Position numbers and translations under genes: made by a program | From: Anaerolineae bacterium | Lineage (GTDB): Bacteria; Chloroflexota; Anaerolineae; Aggregatilineales; Phototrophicaceae | Direction of reading: 5' to 3' | Length of the DNA: 8,457 bases | NCBI GenBank assembly: GCA_020848855.1 | Contig: JADLHH010000403.1 | Coordinates: 1 to 8,457, forward strand | Shown: positions 6,788 to 8,457 of the stretch, piece by piece | Layout: every line of letters starts with the position of its first letter | Position numbering within the stretch: the stretch's first letter is position 1 | Notes under the pieces: generated by a model | What the model saw: only the letters and a program-made list of their open reading frames with translations | Databases searched by the model: none | Told to the model about the DNA's origin: nothing

Positions 6788-6794
6788 TGATCTC

Positions 6795-6822
6795 AGTATA
6801 GGCGCGAAACCGGAATTGCCAA
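6795..6822 (-). promoter_or_regulatory. Candidate sigma70-like promoter for the export operon
   Basis: On the minus strand TTGGCA (6822-6817) and TATACT (6800-6795) are separated by 16 bases; each matches the consensus at five of six positions. It lies 73 bases beyond the SDR stop codon and would start transcription near 6788, giving a leader of about 267 bases before the permease. It is the best promoter-like match I found in the window. Confidence 0.55.
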
Positions 6823-6895
6823 GAGACACCTGTCCGACGGATGTACACTTTTTTGAGCCGGGCAGCGACCCAACGGTCGCCGCACCATAATGGCT

Positions 6896-7861
6896 TCACG
6901 GTCGCAGTCGCCCATCGGCGAGGCGCAAGCCCATCTGCTCCAGCGTCTCCCGAATGCCGTCTTCGAGCGGCGTATCGTAGACCGTCGGGAAGTGGCGGCG
7001 CAGCTCGGAGTCGTCGAAGCCTTCAGGAAACGGCAGCCGCTTTTCGGCGACGGTGATCGCCGCCTGCGGGCGGAAGCGGCGGATCAGGTCGGCGACGGTC
7101 TCGACCGACACCGGCACGCCCCCCAGGTTGAACCCGAACGCACCATCGAGCGGGTACAGCGCCGAGTCGATGAACTGCTGCGCCACGTCCGACGCCCAGT
7201 GAAACTGCATCGTCCCGTTGAAAGTGATGCTATAAGGCACGCCGGCGACGGCGGCTTGCATGGCGTAGGTCGGCTCGCTCGTCAATCCCTGGTCACGCCC
7301 CAGCCCATAGACGGTGTACGGGCGCAGCGCCGTGCTGCTGATCTGGTAATCCTGCCAGTAAACGCGAGCGATGCCTTCGTCGGCGACCTTGTATACGCCG
7401 TACAGCGTGTGCGGGCGGAAAGGCGCGTCCGCCGCCAGCAGACCGGGCGGGTATTCGTCCGGCTTGCCGTACACCGCGATTGACGAGGCATAGGCGACGT
7501 GCCGGAGTCCCGCCTGTTTCGCCGCCTCGAAAATGTTCACCGTGCCGACGACGTTCACCTGCGCGCCCAGCACCGGGTTGGCGCGGCAGAACGGAACCTG
7601 CAGGGCGGCAAGGTGGATGATGTGGGTGACGCCGTGCGCCGTCAGCGCCGCCGACACCTGCTGCGTGTCGGTCAGGTCGCCGCGCACAAAGCGGATGTCG
7701 GCTTGCTCGTCCGGCGTCAGCAGCAGATTGACGCGGGCGCGGTTGTCGCTCAGGTCGAAGCTGACGACCTGTTCGCCGCGCCGCCGCAGGTGATACAGCG
7801 TCCACGCGCCGATGCAGCCCATCGCCCCGGTGACGAGAAAGACCCGTTGTGTATCAGGCAT
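6896..7861 (-). CDS. NAD-dependent epimerase/dehydratase (extended SDR)
   Basis: A 321-residue extended short-chain dehydrogenase/reductase, likely acting on a nucleotide sugar or a related sugar-type substrate in the cytosol. The Rossmann motif TGAMGCIG lies at 11-18. Acidic D36 after the second strand favours NAD over NADP. GDLTD lies at 61-65 and HLAALQVP at 83-90. The catalytic residues are Ser in YASSIAVYG (126 or 127) and the YGVYK pair Y154 and K158. RPYTVYGLGRD near 180-190 is a substrate-side loop of the epimerase family. The start is ATG at 7861 with a modest GGTGG ahead. It is 15 bases downstream of ridA and probably co-transcribed with it. That pairing points as much to small-molecule catabolism as to polysaccharide precursor synthesis, so the substrate stays open. 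Length is normal for the family. Confidence 0.92.
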   Translation of the reverse strand: MPDTQRVFLVTGAMGCIGAWTLYHLRRRGEQVVSFDLSDNRARVNLLLTPDEQADIRFVRGDLTDTQQVSAALTAHGVTHIIHLAALQVPFCRANPVLGAQVNVVGTVNIFEAAKQAGLRHVAYASSIAVYGKPDEYPPGLLAADAPFRPHTLYGVYKVADEGIARVYWQDYQISSTALRPYTVYGLGRDQGLTSEPTYAMQAAVAGVPYSITFNGTMQFHWASDVAQQFIDSALYPLDGAFGFNLGGVPVSVETVADLIRRFRPQAAITVAEKRLPFPEGFDDSELRRHFPTVYDTPLEDGIRETLEQMGLRLADGRLRP

Positions 7862-7876
7862 CGCGCACCACCGTTT

Positions 7877-8260
7877 CTAGCCGCCGGTATAAGCGACAAC
7901 GTCGATTTCCACCAGCATCCCGCCCAATAACTGGCTGCCGACCGTTGTGCGCACGGGCTTGGGGTCGGGGAAATGCTGCGCGTAGACGGCATTGAAGCGC
8001 GGAAACAGGCTGAGGTCGTTGAGATGCACGGTCGATTTGACGACGTCCGACATCGACGCGCCCGCCGCTTCGAGGAGCGCGCGGACATTTTTTAGCGTCT
8101 GTTCGGTCTGCGCTTCGATGTCGTCGCCAGCCAGCGCCCGCGTCGCCGGGTCCAGACCGCCCTGCCCGGAGATGTACACGAAATCGCCGGCGCGGATCGC
8201 CTGTGAATAAGCGCCGCCGGGGCGGGGCGCGTTGTCGGTCACGACTGCCTGCTTAGGCAT
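7877..8260 (-). CDS. ridA: RidA family protein (enamine/imine deaminase)
   Basis: A 127-residue RidA/YjgF/UK114 protein. Family members form trimers and hydrolyse reactive 2-aminoacrylate-type enamines and imines from PLP enzymes to ketoacids; some members have other catabolic roles. Seen here are GAYSQAI near 16-22 with Y18, YISGQGGLDP near 29-38, FNAVYAQHFP near 89-98 with N90, PVRTTV with R104 and VEIDVVA with E118. These correspond to the family's active-site Tyr, Asn, Arg and Glu. The frame is open to 8302, but the family starts at MPKQAVV, and AGGAG lies ten bases before the ATG at 8260, so I use 8260. It precedes the SDR gene by 15 bases. The function of this particular homologue within the family is less sure than its fold. 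Confidence 0.94.
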   Translation of the reverse strand: MPKQAVVTDNAPRPGGAYSQAIRAGDFVYISGQGGLDPATRALAGDDIEAQTEQTLKNVRALLEAAGASMSDVVKSTVHLNDLSLFPRFNAVYAQHFPDPKPVRTTVGSQLLGGMLVEIDVVAYTGG

Positions 8261-8404
8261 GGCACATGGTCTCCTGTATGTCTGGCGCAAAGGATACGGC
8301 ACCAGTCTACCACCCCTCGGCGCGAATTACCCGCGTGGTATGGTTTGCCTCAGGATAATCGCATCAAATTTCACACAGGGTTTCCAATGGTTCACAACGC
8401 TCTT
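8261..8404. other. Upstream region of ridA, no gene seen
   Basis: This stretch holds the ribosome binding site of ridA and presumably its minus-strand promoter. I find only weak hexamer pairs: TTGATG in the region 8361-8372 lacks a good partner, and TAGACT near 8303-8308 lacks a -35 box. No RNA gene or open frame with recognisable content is present. Confidence 0.4.
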
Positions 8405-8457
8405 GTAGGGGCGAACCCACGTGTTCGCCCGTCGGGGCAGACACACAGGTCTGCCCC
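8405..8457. repeat. Double-hairpin palindromic repeat at the right window edge
   Basis: Two perfect hairpins lie in tandem. The first is GGGCGAAC (8409-8416) with GTTCGCCC (8423-8430) around a 6-base loop. The second is GGGGCAGAC (8434-8442) with GTCTGCCCC (8449-8457) around another 6-base loop. The pattern GTAGGGGCGAAC...GTTCGCCC...GGGGCAGAC...GTCTGCCCC is one I recall as a widespread intergenic repeat in environmental bacterial genomes. The last stem ends exactly at the window edge, so the unit probably continues. Confidence 0.7.

Larger units (their letters stand above)
6522..6895. other. Intergenic regulatory region and long leader of the export operon
   Basis: The 374 bases between the SDR gene and the permease hold no convincing gene. 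A minus-strand open frame at 6651-6899 has no recognisable product and crosses the predicted promoter. The region contains two minus-strand promoter candidates, a perfect palindrome at 6772-6787, and small GC dyads. One dyad is GCGCCGGCGC at 6753-6762. Another is a hairpin of GCTGCG (6722-6727) with CGCAGC (6733-6738). A degenerate repeat lies at about 6620-6680. No intrinsic terminator for the SDR gene is evident. Confidence 0.6.

Noticed and set aside
6867..6895. Hairpin GCGGCGACC/GGTCGCTGC just after the SDR stop, as an intrinsic terminator
   Set aside because: On the minus strand the stem is followed by CGGCTCAAAAAAG, an A run and not a T run, so it does not fit an intrinsic terminator for that gene.
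6651..6899. 82-codon minus-strand open frame between the SDR and the permease
   Set aside because: No known motif, no good ribosome binding site, and it starts upstream of the best promoter and overlaps repeat sequence.
6890..7483. Long plus-strand open frame opposite the SDR gene
   Set aside because: It is Arg/Val/Gly-rich with no domain; the opposite strand has an intact SDR with catalytic residues.
8300..8372. Promoter for ridA
   Set aside because: TTGATG and TAGACT occur on the minus strand, but neither has a partner hexamer at acceptable spacing.
1..8457. CRISPR array, tRNA, rRNA, insertion sequence or defence genes
   Set aside because: No regularly spaced direct repeats, tRNA-like cloverleaf, transposase-like protein or defence domain was seen on either strand.

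Overview
The window is a surface-polysaccharide export and glycosylation locus from a fairly GC-rich bacterium. Coding density is high, operonic gaps are short, and TTG start codons are common. The intergenic DNA carries short palindromic repeats of the GTAGGGGCGAAC...GTTCGCCC and GGCTCAC-GAAT-GTGAGCC type. I associate such repeats with Chloroflexota (Anaerolineae-like) genomes, but that is a recollection and not a search result, so the taxonomy is tentative.

Layout from left to right. Positions 1-271 are non-coding: a branched palindromic repeat at the window edge, then the leader of a plus-strand gene with a GC hairpin. A plus-strand family 2 glycosyltransferase (GT2) follows (272-1174). 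It converges, across 41 bases, on a five-gene minus-strand operon transcribed from about 6521 down to 1216. In transcription order the operon is an ABC-2 polysaccharide permease (Wzm-like), its ATPase with a C-terminal Wzt-type carbohydrate-binding domain, a glycosyltransferase with an FEDD motif, a GT4 glycosyltransferase with a Cys-rich insert, and a second GT2. Junctions are 5-10 bases or a short overlap, so co-transcription is very likely.

Upstream of the operon, 6522-6895 holds no gene. It carries two minus-strand sigma70-like promoter candidates, a perfect 16-base palindrome at the predicted start site of the stronger one, and a degenerate repeat in the leader. A separate minus-strand pair follows: RidA (8260 to 7877) and an extended SDR epimerase/dehydratase (7861 to 6896), 15 bases apart. 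The right end (8405-8457) is a double-hairpin repeat cut by the window edge.

Working model: the three glycosyltransferases of the operon, perhaps with the convergent GT2, build a glycan on a lipid carrier on the cytoplasmic face. The C-terminal domain of the ATPase recognises the finished chain, and the Wzm/Wzt pair exports it. No initiating phosphoglycosyltransferase, chain terminator, ligase or nucleotide-sugar pathway is visible, unless the SDR supplies one step, so the locus probably continues elsewhere.

The most notable points are the unusual start codons of the operon (TTG for three genes and no ATG/GTG/TTG at the natural N-terminus of the ATPase), the apparent composition change inside the ATPase gene between its conserved and substrate-specific halves, and the palindrome over a predicted transcription start. 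I see no sign of a wholly new class of system.
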